A DNA stretch of 64,000 nt from CAVZVW01 sp963778845 (GTDB lineage Bacteria; Actinomycetota; Actinomycetes; Actinomycetales; Kineosporiaceae). The stretch spans positions 558,001 to 622,000 of the forward strand of contig CAVZVW010000009.1 in the NCBI GenBank assembly GCA_963778845.1, written 5' to 3'. Under the pieces are notes generated by a model. It was not told where the DNA came from. It saw nothing but the letters and a program-made list of their open reading frames with translations, and ran no database searches. Of the stretch, positions 1 through 9,786 are shown one piece after another. The translations under genes were made by a program, and so were the position numbers. Each line of letters begins with the position of its first letter. Position 1 is the first letter of the stretch.

Positions 1-384
1 TTCGACGGCGAGGTGGCGGTGGCCTGGTGTGAGTACGGCACCCCGGAGGAGCTGCCGAACATCTACCATCGCAAGGAGTACGAGGCCGGCCTCGCCAACC
101 CACCCGACTACAGGCTCACGTGCTTCTTCGTCGACAGGAGCTACCGGCGCAGAGGCCTCGCCGCAATGGCGCTTCAGGGGGCTCTGGGGCTGATCGCGCA
201 GGCAGGTGGCGGTGTGGTGGAAGGGTACCCACACGACATGCAGGGCCAGAGGACCTCGGCTTCCTTCCTCTACAACGGCACGCGCAGCCTGTTCGAGGAG
301 GCCGGCTTCAGCTTCGAACGGACCAAGGGCACCAAGAACTGCGTGATGCGCAAGACGGTGTTGGCCGACGCTACTGGCTCGTGA
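1..384 (+). CDS. GNAT-family N-acetyltransferase, C-terminal part (cut by window edge)
   Basis: The open frame enters from the left edge and stops at 382-384, so only the last 127 residues are visible. The run FFVDRSYRRRGLAAMAL at about residues 42-58 is the acetyl-CoA-binding motif A of GNAT enzymes (R-R-G-L-A in place of R/Q-x-x-G-x-G/A), and the stretch ending in LFEEAGF is the usual last strand-helix of the fold. The substrate cannot be told. The gene converges on the HelD-like gene and the two ends overlap by 14 bases. The N-terminus and promoter lie outside the window. Confidence 0.75.
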   Translation, partial: FDGEVAVAWCEYGTPEELPNIYHRKEYEAGLANPPDYRLTCFFVDRSYRRRGLAAMALQGALGLIAQAGGGVVEGYPHDMQGQRTSASFLYNGTRSLFEEAGFSFERTKGTKNCVMRKTVLADATGS

Positions 385-2525
385 GGATGACGAGCTGCTG
401 GGTCGCTCGCGTCATCGCGACATAGCGGTCGACTGCTCCCTCGATGTCCGTGCCGAACGACTGTGGGTCGATGAGGACGACCAGGTCGAACTCGAGCCCC
501 TTCGACAGCTCCGGGGGCAGGGACCGGACGCGGGACGTCGCCCGGAACGTGGGATCGCCGATGACGCAGGCGATCCCGTCGGCATGCGTGGCGAGCCAGG
601 TGTCGAGGATCGAGCCCAGCTCCGACGTCGACCTGTGGACGACGGGGACGCCGCTGCTGCGGATGGAGGTGGGTATGTTCGCGTCCGGGAGCGCGGCCCG
701 GATGACCGGCTCGGCCTCGTGCATGACCTCTGCCGGCGTGCGGTAGTTGATGCTCAGGGAGGCCATGTTGATCCGCTCGAGCCCGATCCGCTCGAGCCGT
801 TCCTGCCACGACTCGGTGAACCCGTGTCGGGCCTGGGCACGGTCTCCGACGATGGTGAAGCTGCGGGACGGGCAGCGCAGCAGCAGCATCTGCCACTCCG
901 CGTCAGTCAGCTCCTGCGCCTCGTCGACGACGATGTGCGCGAACGGGCCGGCGAGCACGTCCGGGGCGGGGCCGGGCAGCGCGGACTCGTCGACCAGGAC
1001 ATCGTGGAAGTCCTCGCCGCGCAGCATCGTCACCAGGCCCACGCCGTACTCGTCGTCGGCGGCCTCGATCAGGTCGTCGACCACCCGGTCCATGAGCTCT
1101 CGCTCGGCGGCGACGGCGGCGTCATGCCGACGCGTGCGTCGTGACGCCTCCGGGTCGCCGAGCCGCTGCCGCGCGGCGTCCAGGAGGGGCAGGTCGGACA
1201 CCGTCCACGCCTGGGCGTCTACGCGCTGCAGCGTCCGGACGTCGTCGCGGCTGAGCCAGGGCGCGCATGTGCGAAGGTAGGCAGGTACCGACCACAGGTC
1301 CGCGACGACGTCAGCCGCGTCGAGCAGCGGCCACGCGCGGTTGAGGGCCATGCGCAGCTCCTTGTTCCGCAGCAGCGAGGTGCGGAGCAGGTCGGCCGGC
1401 TCGTCGCCGTCATGTTTGTCCGCCAGGATCGATGAGCAGCTCCTCCCAGATCTGCTCGCGCGCCTCGTTGTGCGGCGTACCGGGATCCATCGCCTCGAAC
1501 GCGTCAGCCCAGTCGTCGGCGCTCAGCCAGATGTCGGACCACGGGGTCGTGACCGTCATCGGCTTGGTTGGCGGCTCCTCGTAGATCCCCACGGCCGCCT
1601 CGATCGCCTTCACCATGGTCGCGGACGACTTCAGGAGGGCCACGTGAGGGTCTGCCTCGATCACTGCTCCGGCTCCCTCGGCGACGAGGTCTCGCAGGGT
1701 GCAGGTCTGCACGCCCTCCTCACCGAGGCTGGGGAGGACGTCGGCGACGTAGGCCAGGTAGGGCTGGTGGGGTCCGACGAACAGCACGCCACCCCGGTGG
1801 TGACGCAGGCGTGGGTCGGAGTAGAGGAGGTAGGCGGAGCGATGCAGAGCGACGACCGTCTTCCCCGTACCCGGACCGCCGTCGACGACGAGAGCACCGC
1901 TCGATCCCGCCCGGATGATGGCGTCCTGGTCGGCCTGGATGGTGGCGAGCACGTCTCGCATCCGGGGCGACCGGCTGCTGCCCAGGCTGGCGATGAACGC
2001 AGACTGGTAGTCGAGCGCGGCATGCCCCTCGAACCCGTCCGGGGTGAACACCTCCTCCCAGTAGTCGCTGATCCGGCCGCGGGTCCAGCGATACCGGCGG
2101 CGGCTTGCCAGACCCATCGGGTTGGCGTGGGTGGCTGCGAAGAACGGCTCAGCCGCCGGCGAGCGCCAGTCCAGCAGCAGCCGACGACCCACGCTGTCCG
2201 TGAGGCCCAGCCGTCCGATGTAGACAGGCTCGGGGTTGTCCGCGCTGACGATGTTCCCGAGGCACAGGTCCAGACCGAAGCGACGCAGGGCGCGCAGGCG
2301 AGCGGTCAGGCGGTGGACCTCCATGTCCCGGTCCATCGCCTCCTGGCCTATGCCGCCGGGTGCCCTCCGCTCGGCATCGAGGCGGTCGGACAGGTCGGCG
2401 ATCGACTGCTCGAGGCTCTCCGCGATGGCCACGAAGTGCCGCTCGTCACCGGCGATCAGCATCGGGTCGGCCTTCGCAGCGAGGTGGTCGGCAAGGTCGA
2501 ACGCGCTGGTAGTCAAGGGGTTCAC
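371..2525 (-). pseudogene. helD: HelD-like superfamily I helicase, broken by one frameshift
   Basis: Two overlapping minus-strand frames together make a protein of about 717 residues, the normal size for HelD, the RNA-polymerase-binding UvrD-like ATPase that frees stalled polymerase. The N-terminal frame (GTG at 2525 down to a stop at 1410) carries an alpha-helical arm and the Walker A motif GGPGTGKTVVAL. The second frame (ending at 371) has the DExx-box IVVDEAQELTD and the late helicase motifs, with YVAMTRATQQLVIL near the end. Near 1420-1430 the frame IWEELLID must continue as LADKHDGDEPADLL, which needs one base removed from a CC pair. It may be a true pseudogene, or a sequence error like those in the essential genes of this window. 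A glycosyltransferase fragment lies just upstream. Confidence 0.75.
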
Positions 2526-2549
2526 GTCATCAGCCCGCGTCCACCGGCT

Positions 2550-2786
2550 TCAGGTCGATCGACGCTCGGTGAACGGTGACCGCCGCGCCGAACAGCGCCG
2601 CGTCGTCCAGGGCGTGGCGGTGCCCAGGTTCTCGGCCACCGACCCTGCGGTGACCGGGCTCGTAGCGGCCGCCACCAGCGGCCTACGCACCAGCACTCCG
2701 CGCCGAGTACTCGCAACCGCACACGCGACTCCCAGCATCGGATCGACGTCCCCGCGCAACCCATACGTCGACAACACCACACGCAC
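2550..2786 (-). pseudogene. N-terminal fragment of a UGT/MGT-type glycosyltransferase
   Basis: From a GTG at 2786 the minus strand reads VRVVLSTYGLRGDVDPMLGV, the hallmark N-terminus of nucleotide-sugar glycosyltransferases of the vancomycin/macrolide type (RxxxxTxGxxGDxxPxL). A second frame continues the similarity as VLGAECWC, so there is a frameshift after about 25 residues. Similarity fades before the start of the HelD-like gene, leaving at most 80 of the roughly 400 residues of a full enzyme. The call rests on one motif and the remnant is not expected to be functional. Confidence 0.45.
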
Positions 2787-2839
2787 CTCGCGACTCCCCA
2801 ACAGGCTCCAGCCTTCGCTGCGATTCTGCGGCGGGACCC

Positions 2840-2872
2840 GGGTCTTGCCGCAAGACCCCCGGTGCGTTATAC
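2840..2872 (+). promoter_or_regulatory. Candidate promoter with overlapping palindromic operator, upstream of the DinB/DUF664 gene
   Basis: A perfect 19-base palindrome (9-base arms GGGTCTTGC / GCAAGACCC around one central base) spans 2840-2858. A possible -35 TTGCCG (2845-2850) lies inside it, and a -10-like TTATAC follows at 2867-2872 after 16 bases. The next start codon is the ATG at 2933. The layout suits a repressor-controlled promoter. The palindrome could instead be a short hairpin; no T-run follows it on either strand. Confidence 0.35.
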
Positions 2873-2932
2873 GTTGAAAGAGCAGGGAGTGTGTACCGGC
2901 CTGACCCCGCACGGCGGCGCAGACTGATCGGC

Positions 2933-3444
2933 ATGACATTCACCTCTCCCTTCGAACGCGTCGAGCCACCCGACGTCAACCCGGAACTGGCCGCCCTCAA
3001 CAGCTGGTTGGACTACCAGCGGGCGACGCTCCTGAACAAGCTGGAGGGCCTGACCGAAGAGCAGGCCGGGCAGCACACGGTTCCCTCCGGCACCACCTTG
3101 CATGGAATCGTCCGGCACCTGACCACGATCGAGCAGTGGTGGTTCGTGGAGTGCATCGCCGGCCATGCAGAGCCGTACGCCTACTACGACGGCGAGAAGA
3201 TCGACTGGGACTGGGACCTGAACCGCAGCGAGGGCCTGCAAGCCGACATCGACCGCTACGTGGCCACGTGCGAGCGCAACCGCGGATCACGGCCGGCGTC
3301 GACCCGAGCGCCTGCATCACCAGCAAGCGGAGTCGGGTGATGGACATCCGCGGCATCATGATCGGCATGATCTGTGAGCACGCTCGACACAACGGCCACG
3401 CCGACGTCATGCGCGAGCTGATCGACGGCGTTACCGGCGAGTGA
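2933..3444 (+). pseudogene. DinB-superfamily (DUF664) protein, one frameshift
   Basis: The first frame (ATG at 2933) gives FERVEPPDVNPELAALNSWL and HGIVRHLTTIEQWWF, typical of DUF664 members of the DinB/mycothiol-dependent four-helix-bundle superfamily, with the metal-ligand histidine in the IVRHL segment. After the sequence TCERNR, near 3285, the similarity moves to another frame and continues to EHARHNGHADVMRELIDGVTG, the hallmark C-terminal DUF664 motif with further metal-ligand histidines. One missing base, for example a C at CGC-CGG, would restore a protein of about 170 residues. The substrate is unknown. Either recent decay or a sequence error explains the break. Confidence 0.7.
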
Positions 3445-3507
3445 CCTCAGGCAGGCCGGCAACCGCCCTTGAGGTCTTGACCGTCTTACCCTGGACAACT
3501 GTTGCCT

Positions 3508-3714
3508 CACCAGCGCCGCGCAGACAGCATCGACTGTGCGTTGGGGCAGGCCGGTCCGTTCGCCCAGGGACGCCAGGTCGCCCCCCTCGCGCAGCGCCGC
3601 CAGAAGCCCGGAGGTGTGGGCGCCGTCGACCAGGGCGAGCAGGTTGCGCCCCAACACCAGGGGAGTGAGCGCCGCATCCGCCGCTGCGAACCAGGAAACC
3701 TCCTCAACCACCCG
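3508..3714 (-). pseudogene. Fragment resembling the N-terminal winged-helix domain of a SAM-dependent methyltransferase
   Basis: About 70 minus-strand residues (WFAAADAALTPLVL ... LASLGERTGLPQRTVDAVCAAL) look like the dimerisation/winged-helix part of small-molecule methyltransferases. No SAM-binding domain follows, because the frame runs into unrelated sequence at about 3505. The rest of 3445-4025 contains nothing else I recognise as coding; long plus-strand frames here look like shadows. The fragment lies between the DUF664 gene and the tRNA, in a zone of broken genes. This is a weak call based on general resemblance. Confidence 0.35.
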
Positions 3715-3981
3715 GCGATCATGCCAGCGCCGGCCTCGGTCTGCGAAGGGTCCCACGTCTCCTCCGGCGTCGGCAGCGGCATCTGCACGCCCGCGACCCG
3801 GTACCTGCCGACGACGGCCGCCCGGCCCGGCATTCGTCATGCCTCGGACGACCCCGCGTTGGAACACTCCCGCTTGCAGGGCGCAGCTCGACGAGGCCCG
3901 CCGAGCTGCGGTCGGGGCGGCCGAGGTCTGGGGGTCTGAGGTCGAACTCCGGGGTCACATGGGCGTCAAGACGGCCGAGAA

Positions 3982-4007
3982 GCCGACTCCGAGGTTTCGG
4001 AATCGGC
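3982..4007 (-). terminator. Hairpin just beyond the 3' end of tRNA-Pro
   Basis: The 11-base arms at 3982-3992 and 3997-4007 pair across a 4-base loop with one G-T wobble. It begins 19 bases past the tRNA CCA end in the direction of tRNA transcription. No clear T-run follows, so termination is only likely. Confidence 0.4.
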
Positions 4008-4025
4008 CTCTGACCTGCGGTTTCG

Positions 4026-4102
<77 letters not shown>

Positions 4103-4221
4103 TGGCCGTCGTGGACGTCGTCGCGACGCCCCGCTCGGGCCTCGCCGATGCTATCGCACCGGCCGAGCCGAGCCCGACCGCAATCGGCCTCCTTGGGACG
4201 GCGGCCGTGTCAGCGGCGGTG

Positions 4222-6481
4222 TCAGCGGCGGCGCTTCTCCCGGGCCCGGACCGAGACCTCGATGGGCGTGCCCTGGAAGCCGAACGTCTCCCGCAGCCGT
4301 CGTTCCACGTAGCGGCGGTACCCCGGGTCCAGGAAGCCGGTGGTGAAGAGCACGAACCGGGGCGGGCGGCTCGACGCCTGTGTGCCGAACAGGATCCGGG
4401 GCTGCTTGCCACCTCGCACCGGGTGCGGGTGCCCAGCCACGATCTCGGCGAGCATGGCGTTCAGCCGAGCGGTGGGCACCCGGGTCTGCCACGACTCCAG
4501 GGCGAGGTCCAGCGCCGGGACGAGCTTGTCGGTATGCCGTCTCGTACGTGCCGAGATGTTCACCCGCGGCGCCCACTGCACCTGCACGAGGTCGGTCTCG
4601 AACTCCCGCTCGAGGTAGCGCCGCCGCTCGTCGTCCATCAGGTCCCACTTGTTGTAGGCCACCACCAGCGCCCGCCCGGCGTCCACGACCATCTGGATCA
4701 CCCGGGTGTCCTGCTCGGTGAGCGGCTCGCTGGCGTCCAGCAGGACGACGGCCACCTCCGCCTTCTCCAGCGCCGCCTGGGTGCGCAGCGAAGCGTAGAA
4801 GTCCGCGCCCTGGGCCTGGTGGACCCGTCGCCGGATGCCGGCCGTGTCGACGAAGCGCCACCGGCGTCCACCGACAGTCACGACCTCGTCCACCGGGTCA
4901 CGCGTCGTGCCGGCCACGTCGTCGACGACGGCGCGCGCCGTGCCCGACAGGGCGTTCAGCAGCGACGACTTCCCCACGTTCGGCCGGCCCACCAAGGCCA
5001 CCCGGCGCAACCCGCGGCTCGGCGGGCCCGCCGACGGCCGACACCGGCGGCAGCACGGCGAGGCAGGCGTCCAGGAGGTCTCCGCTGCCCCGCCCGTGCA
5101 GCGCCGACACCGGGTACGGCTCCCCCAGCCCGAGGCCCCACAGCGCCGCGGCGTCGGCCTCCCCGCGCGCGTCGTCCACCTTGTTGGCAGCCAGCACCAC
5201 CGGCTTGCCGGCCCCCCGCAGCATCCTGACGGCGGCCTCGTCGGTGTCCGTGGCGCCGACGTTCGCGTCCACGACGAACATCACGGCGTCGGCGAGCTCC
5301 ACGGCCACCTCCGCCTGCTCAGCCACCCGGGCGCCCATCCCCCGCGCGTCGCGCTCCCACCCGCCGGTGTCGACCACCACGAAGTCGCGCCCTGCCCAGT
5401 TGGTCTCGTACGTCACGCGGTCGCGCGTGACCCCGGGGACGTCCTGGACGACGGCCTCCCGGCGCCCGAGGATCCGGTTCACGAGCGTCGACTTGCCGAC
5501 GTTCGGCCGGCCGACGACGGCCAGCACCGGAAGGGGCCCCGGGGCGTCCGCGTCCGCCCGGTCGTCGTCCGCGGCGTCCAGCAGGGCCAGGTCCTCCGGG
5601 CTGAGGTCGTAGGCCTCGAGGCCCGCGCGCAGGGCGCGTGCGACGTCCGGGCCGGCGATCGACGGGCCGGCGACGTCCGGGCCGGCGCCCTGCGGGCCGG
5701 CGACGTGCACCCCGGTTTGCGAGGCCACCAGGTCGAGCACCGCCTGGACGGTCTGCTCGAAGTCCAGCCCCGAGGAGTCCAGGTGCGAGACGCCGTCCGC
5801 GGCGGTGTGGAAGGTGGACACCGTGGCGTCATCGGCGTCGCGGCGCAGCACCTGGTCCCGCGTTGCCTCGACGGCCGCCTCGTCGGCGCTGCCGTGCACC
5901 TCCAGCGCCCGCCGGGCGAGGCGGGCCGACTCGCTGGCCGTCAGCAGGATCCGGACGTCGGCGTCGGGTGCCACTACGGTCGTGATGTCGCGCCCCTCGG
6001 CGACGCAGCCGGCCCCGAACCGCACGGACGCAGCGCCGTCGGCGAGCCCGTCTAGGGCGTCGCGAGCGGCGTCACGAGCGGCGTCGCGAGCGGTGTCGCG
6101 AGCGGCGTCGATGACGGCGCGCTGGCGCCGCCGCAGCTCCTCGCGAACGCCCGGGTTCGTGGCCACGGCGCTGACCGCGACCGAGATGCGGGTCTCCCGG
6201 ATCGCCGCCGTCACGTCCGTGTCACCCACCTGCACGAGGGCGGCGTCGGGGTCGGTGCCCACAGACATCTCCATGGCACGCACGTGCGCGGCGACCGCGG
6301 CGGTGTCGGCGAGGTCGAGGCCGGCCGCAAGGCACGACCAGCACGCCGCCCGGTACATGGCGCCTGTGTCGAGGTGGGCCATGCCCAGACGGCGCGCCAC
6401 CTCACGCGAGACGCTGGACTTGCCCGACCCGGACGGCCCGTCGATGGCGACGACGAGGGGACGGCGCGGTGGGGCGGGCAC
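4222..6481 (-). CDS. der: Bifunctional cytidylate kinase / GTPase Der (fusion, with one apparent frameshift)
   Basis: The N-terminal 230 or so residues are CMP kinase, with P-loop IDGPSGSGKSS and HLDTGAMYRAA; it phosphorylates CMP and dCMP. A linker of AGPDV-like repeats follows, and then Der, the tandem GTPase needed for 50S assembly: first G domain GRPNVGKSTLVNRI near residue 323, second GRPNVGKSSLLNAL, and the KH-like C-terminus ending in REKRRR. The two genes are separate but adjacent in many actinobacteria; fused forms are annotated in some Micrococcales. The GTG at 6481 has GGAGG seven bases upstream. Near 5010-5030, just before the second G domain, the frame must lose one base; without that the first frame runs to a nonsense tail ending at 4898. 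Der is essential, so I infer a sequence error. The corrected length is about 752 residues. Confidence 0.88.
5642..5701. repeat. Tandem array, 4 x 15 bp, in the Cmk-Der linker
   Basis: Four 15-base units of the type GACGTCCGGGCCGGC, the second and fourth with changes in their first bases, encode the AGPDV-like repeats between the kinase and the first GTPase domain. Unit length keeps the frame. Confidence 0.85.
6057..6104. repeat. Tandem array, 4 x 12 bp, inside the Cmk part
   Basis: Units of the type GCGTCGCGAGCG encode AARD/TARD repeats in the middle of the CMP kinase, in the mobile region between the NMP-binding and lid segments. Such an insertion is not part of the usual enzyme. Confidence 0.8.
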
Positions 6482-6553
6482 GGTGGACCTCCAGATGACT
6501 GTGGGCGGGGGAGCCGACTGGGCAGCGCCTTCGAGGGTAGTGCCGGCAGAGCA

Positions 6554-7723
6554 TCAGGTGACCACGTGCCAGCCCGCCGCCGCCAGCGAGGCCTCCAGGT
6601 GCTCGCGCGCGCCAGGGAGCACCGACACCTCAACCAGGCCGACGGCCCGGCCCGGAGCATGCTCGAGGGCGAGCTCCTCCACGTTGACGCCGGCCGCGCC
6701 GATGTCGGCGAACAGGCGGCCCAGCGAGCCCGGTTCGTCCGGGACGACCACCGTCACCACGGTGTAGCGCGCTGGGGAGCCGCCGTGCTTGCCGGGGATC
6801 CGCTCCCGGCCGAGGTTGCCGTCGGCGACCGCGCGGGCCACCGCAGCCCGGGCACCGAGCGCCGGCTGCCCGACGTCCTCCGCGTCCAACGCGCGCAGGG
6901 CGGTGATGACGCCGTCCAGGTCGTCGCGCAGCTGCTCGAGCAGGGCAACGACTGGTCCGGCGTTGGCCGAGAGCACCTGCGCCCACAGCGCGGGGTCGCT
7001 ACCGGCGATCCGGGTGACGTCGCGCAGCCCCTGACCCGCCAGGGCCACCGATGCCTCCGGTGCCTGCCGCAGCCGCCCGGCCACGAGGGTCGCGGCGACC
7101 TGCGGCATGTGCGACACGAGCGCCACCGCGGTGTCGTGTTCCTGCGCGGACATCACGACCGGTGTCGCGCCAAGGGCCGTCGCGAGACGGCGGACGACCT
7201 CCACCCGTGAACGCTGCCTCGCCGAGGCCGGCTGGTCGGAGTCGTCGAGCGGCGGGCACACGACCCACGGTCGCCCGAGGAACAGGTCGCCTCGGGCCGC
7301 GACGGGGCCGGACCGCTCGCGACCGGCCATCGGGTGGCCTCCGACGTACCTGCTGAGGTCCGCGCCGATCGCCTCGAGACTGTGCAGGACGCCGGCCTTG
7401 ACACTCGCGACGTCGGTGACCGTCGCATCGGGGTAGGCCTGCAGCTGCTCGGCGACCACGGCCGCTGTCACGTCGGGTGGCGTCGCCACGACCACGAGAG
7501 CCAGCTCTGCGACCCCGAGGTCGCGAGCCAGCTCTCCCGCCCCCGGGGCTGGCTCTCCCGCCCCGAGGTCGCGGGCCAGGGCAAGGGCGGTGGGCGAGGG
7601 GTCGGCGAGCAGGACCCGGACGCCGCACGCCGACAGCCCCAGCCCGATGCTCGTGCCGAGCAGCCCGGTACCGACCACCCGGACGGTCCCGAGGGTGGCG
7701 GCAGCGGCGGCGTCCAGGCTCAC
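6554..7723 (-). CDS. tyrA: Prephenate dehydrogenase with C-terminal ACT domain
   Basis: It converts prephenate to 4-hydroxyphenylpyruvate in tyrosine synthesis. The NAD-binding fingerprint GTGLLGTSIGLGL is at residues 17-29, GGHPMAGRE is the conserved prephenate-site motif, and SHMPQVAA is typical of the second domain. A C-terminal ACT segment (VVPDEPGSLGRLFADIG) suggests feedback control by an aromatic amino acid. I chose the GTG at 7723 rather than the longer open frame because it forms a GTGA overlap with the chorismate mutase stop codon and leaves a normal N-terminus. The product is 389 residues. Residues 60-80 contain an imperfect repeat (DLGAGEP/ELARDLGVAEL), another case of local duplication. 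The gene ends 72 bases before cmk-der. Confidence 0.9.
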   Translation of the reverse strand: MSLDAAAAATLGTVRVVGTGLLGTSIGLGLSACGVRVLLADPSPTALALARDLGAGEPAPGAGELARDLGVAELALVVVATPPDVTAAVVAEQLQAYPDATVTDVASVKAGVLHSLEAIGADLSRYVGGHPMAGRERSGPVAARGDLFLGRPWVVCPPLDDSDQPASARQRSRVEVVRRLATALGATPVVMSAQEHDTAVALVSHMPQVAATLVAGRLRQAPEASVALAGQGLRDVTRIAGSDPALWAQVLSANAGPVVALLEQLRDDLDGVITALRALDAEDVGQPALGARAAVARAVADGNLGRERIPGKHGGSPARYTVVTVVVPDEPGSLGRLFADIGAAGVNVEELALEHAPGRAVGLVEVSVLPGAREHLEASLAAAGWHVVT

Positions 7724-8094
7724 GACCCGGGCACCGGGGGGACGTCGGCCCGCAAGGTCTCGGTGCCGTTGAGGTAGACGTTGTGGAGCGACTCGCGCGG
7801 ATCGTCGGTCTCGACGTGGGCCAGCAGACGCACGACCCTGGACATGGAGCCCTCGACCCACATCTCCTGGCAGCAGATCAGCGCGACGTCGTGCAGGCCG
7901 AGCTGACGTGCCGCGAGTGCGGGTGCGACGGAGCAGATGTCGCGGGTCGCGGTGAAGAGGATGCTCAGCACCTGCTCGCCCGACAGGCCGTTGCGCGACA
8001 GCAGAGCGTTCACCAGCTCGCGGGTCGCGGCAAGCACGAGGTCGCGCTCGTCCGCGTCCACCCGCGTCGCACCCCGCAGCGCGCGGACCGCCAC
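7720..8094 (-). CDS. aroH: Monofunctional chorismate mutase, AroH class
   Basis: It rearranges chorismate to prephenate, the substrate of TyrA encoded directly downstream. The 124 residues match the AroH fold: MAVRALRGATRVDADE at the start with the active-site arginine, LFTATRDICSVAPALAAR in the middle and ALICCQEMWVEGSM further on. The GTG start at 8094 is preceded by AGAAGGAGG at good spacing. The stop overlaps the tyrA start by four bases, so the two are translated as a coupled pair. The neighbouring order rluB-aroH-tyrA-cmk is common in Micrococcales. Confidence 0.92.
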   Translation of the reverse strand: MAVRALRGATRVDADERDLVLAATRELVNALLSRNGLSGEQVLSILFTATRDICSVAPALAARQLGLHDVALICCQEMWVEGSMSRVVRLLAHVETDDPRESLHNVYLNGTETLRADVPPVPGS

Positions 8095-8192
8095 AGCAGC
8101 CTCCTTCTCCGACGGCCCCTCACGATCAAGACCCTTCCACGGTAGTGGCGGCGTCCCATCACCTGGACACCGCGTCCGCGATCCGGGACGGG

Positions 8193-8927
8193 CTAGAGAC
8201 CCAACTCGGCCATGAGCGAGCCGACCTCCGTGCGGTTCAGCGCCCTCGTGCGACCGGTGCGCAGGTCCCCCAGCCGGATCGGGCCCACCTGCGTGCGCAC
8301 GAGCTGCTCCACGGGGTGGCCGGCGGCGTCGAGCATGCGCCGCACGATGCGGTTGCGCCCGTCGTGCAGCACGAGCTCGACCAGGGCGTGCCCGGGGCGG
8401 GCGTCGACCACGCGGAAGGAGTCCACCGACCCCAGCCCGTCCTTGAGCTCGACCCCCTCACGCAGCCGGCGACCGAGGTCACGCGGGGGCGAACCGGCGA
8501 TCTCCACGAGGTAGGTCTTCGGCACCTCGTATCGCGGGTGCGCGAGCCGGTTCGCCAGCTCACCGTCGTTGGTGAGCAGGATCAGCCCCTCGGTGTCGGT
8601 GTCGAGCCGTCCGACGTGGAACAACCGGTCCTCGCGGTCGGCCACGAAGTCGCCGAGGCAGGGTCGCCCCTGCGGGTCGCTCATCGTCGAGACGACGCCG
8701 AGGGGCTTGTTCAGCGCCAGGTACACCAGCGTCTCGTCCAGCTGCACGCGCAGGCCGTCCACATGCACCACGGCCGACTGCGGGTCGACCCGGATCCCGA
8801 GCTCGGTGACGCGCTGGCCGTTGACCTCCACCCGGCCGGCGGCGATCAGCTCCTCGCAGGCGCGCCGCGACCCCATGCCCGCCTTCGCCAGCACCTTCTG
8901 CAGCCGGACGCCGTCCGGGTCGTGCAC
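8193..8927 (-). CDS. rluB: 23S rRNA pseudouridine synthase RluB-like
   Basis: An N-terminal S4 RNA-binding domain (VRLQKVLAKAGMGSRRACEELI, then GRVEVNGQ) is followed by the RsuA/RluB catalytic domain with GRLDTDTEGLILLTNDGELANRL, whose aspartate after GRL is the catalytic residue. It modifies 23S rRNA near the peptidyl transferase centre. The conserved part starts at 8927. A GTG at 9129 forms a GTGA overlap with the corrected scpB stop, and from there to 8927 the sequence encodes a basic, Gly/Pro-rich, repetitive extension interrupted by G-runs of up to seven bases. The true start is therefore probably 9129, with one base miscounted in those runs. It is part of the parA-scpA-scpB-rluB segment conserved in actinobacteria. 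Confidence 0.9.
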   Translation of the reverse strand: MHDPDGVRLQKVLAKAGMGSRRACEELIAAGRVEVNGQRVTELGIRVDPQSAVVHVDGLRVQLDETLVYLALNKPLGVVSTMSDPQGRPCLGDFVADREDRLFHVGRLDTDTEGLILLTNDGELANRLAHPRYEVPKTYLVEIAGSPPRDLGRRLREGVELKDGLGSVDSFRVVDARPGHALVELVLHDGRNRIVRRMLDAAGHPVEQLVRTQVGPIRLGDLRTGRTRALNRTEVGSLMAELGL

Positions 8928-9002
8928 CGAGACGGCGGGTCCCGGGGGCGCTGAGGTGTTCGCCGACGCGCGTCTGCCCTGGGCAGTCTTGCCCGGGGCC
9001 GG

Positions 9003-9056
9003 GTCTTGCCCGGGGGGGTCTTGCCCGGGGGGGTCTCGCCCGGGGGGTCTTGCCCG
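9003..9056. repeat. Tandem array of about 15 bp units at the rluB 5' extension
   Basis: Two exact units GTCTTGCCCGGGGGG are followed by a 14-base variant and a partial copy. The run of up to seven G is a likely place for base-count errors and for the frame break between the scpB-linked start and the RluB core. Confidence 0.75.
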
Positions 9057-9125
9057 CGCCCGTCCGGCCCGACGTTGTCTTCCTCGCCGGACCCCCCCGC
9101 CCGGGGCGACCGCCGGCGTCCCGCG

Positions 9126-9786
9126 TCACGCCGCACCCCCACCGGCGAGCTCGTCGAGGGCGTCGACCTCGGGCAGGTAAGGAGCGAGCGCCGGGCAGCT
9201 CGTCGAGTGACCCCAGCCCGATCCGCTGCAGGAAGTAGGACGTCGTGCGGTACAGGATGGCGCCGGACTCCGGGTGCGTGCCGGCCTCCTCCACGAGCCC
9301 GCGGGTGACCAGCGTGCGCATGACGGCGTCCACGTTGACGCCCCGGACGGCGGAGACCCGCACCCGGCTCACGGGCTGGCGGTAGGCCACGATGGCCAGT
9401 GTCTCCAGTGCGGCCTGGGTCAGCCGCGCCGTCTGGCCGTCGAGCATGAACCTCTCGACCACCCGGGCGTAGTCGCTGCGGCTGTAGATCCGCCACCCTC
9501 CGGCGACGTGCCGCAGCTCGAAGCCACGGCCGGAGCCGTCGTAGTCCGCCCTGAGCTCCTCGATCAGCTCGCGCACCCGGCTGCTCGGCAGGGCCAGCGC
9601 GGCGGCGATGCTCACCTCGTCGACCGGCTCGTCGACCACCATCAGCACGGCCTCCACCGCACCGCGGGCACCCGAGGGCAGCGCGTCGAGGTCGATGGCG
9701 GCGTCCTCGGGCAGCGCCGTCCCGGTCCCACCGATGGCGCTGCCCTCGTCGGGCGCCGTCTCAGCCCCGCTCGTCGGCTCGCTCAC
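9126..9786 (-). CDS. scpB: Segregation and condensation protein ScpB
   Basis: ScpB is the winged-helix subunit that binds ScpA in the SMC condensin complex. Visible family motifs are GAVEAVLMVVDEPV, QAALETLAIVAYRQPVSR and VRGVNVDAVMRTLVTRGLVEE. The GTG at 9786 has AGAGG nine bases upstream and lies inside the scpA end. After GLGSLDELP (near 9190-9196) one base must be removed from a GG/GGG stretch; the corrected frame then reads ALAPYLPEVDALDELAGG and stops at 9126. About 219 residues. Without correction the frame wanders into rluB, which would be untenable for this protein. Confidence 0.88.

Noticed and set aside
5000..5040. Programmed frameshift producing split Der
   Set aside because: No slippery heptamer or downstream stem is evident, and several other essential genes show the same one-base excess, so error is the simpler reading.
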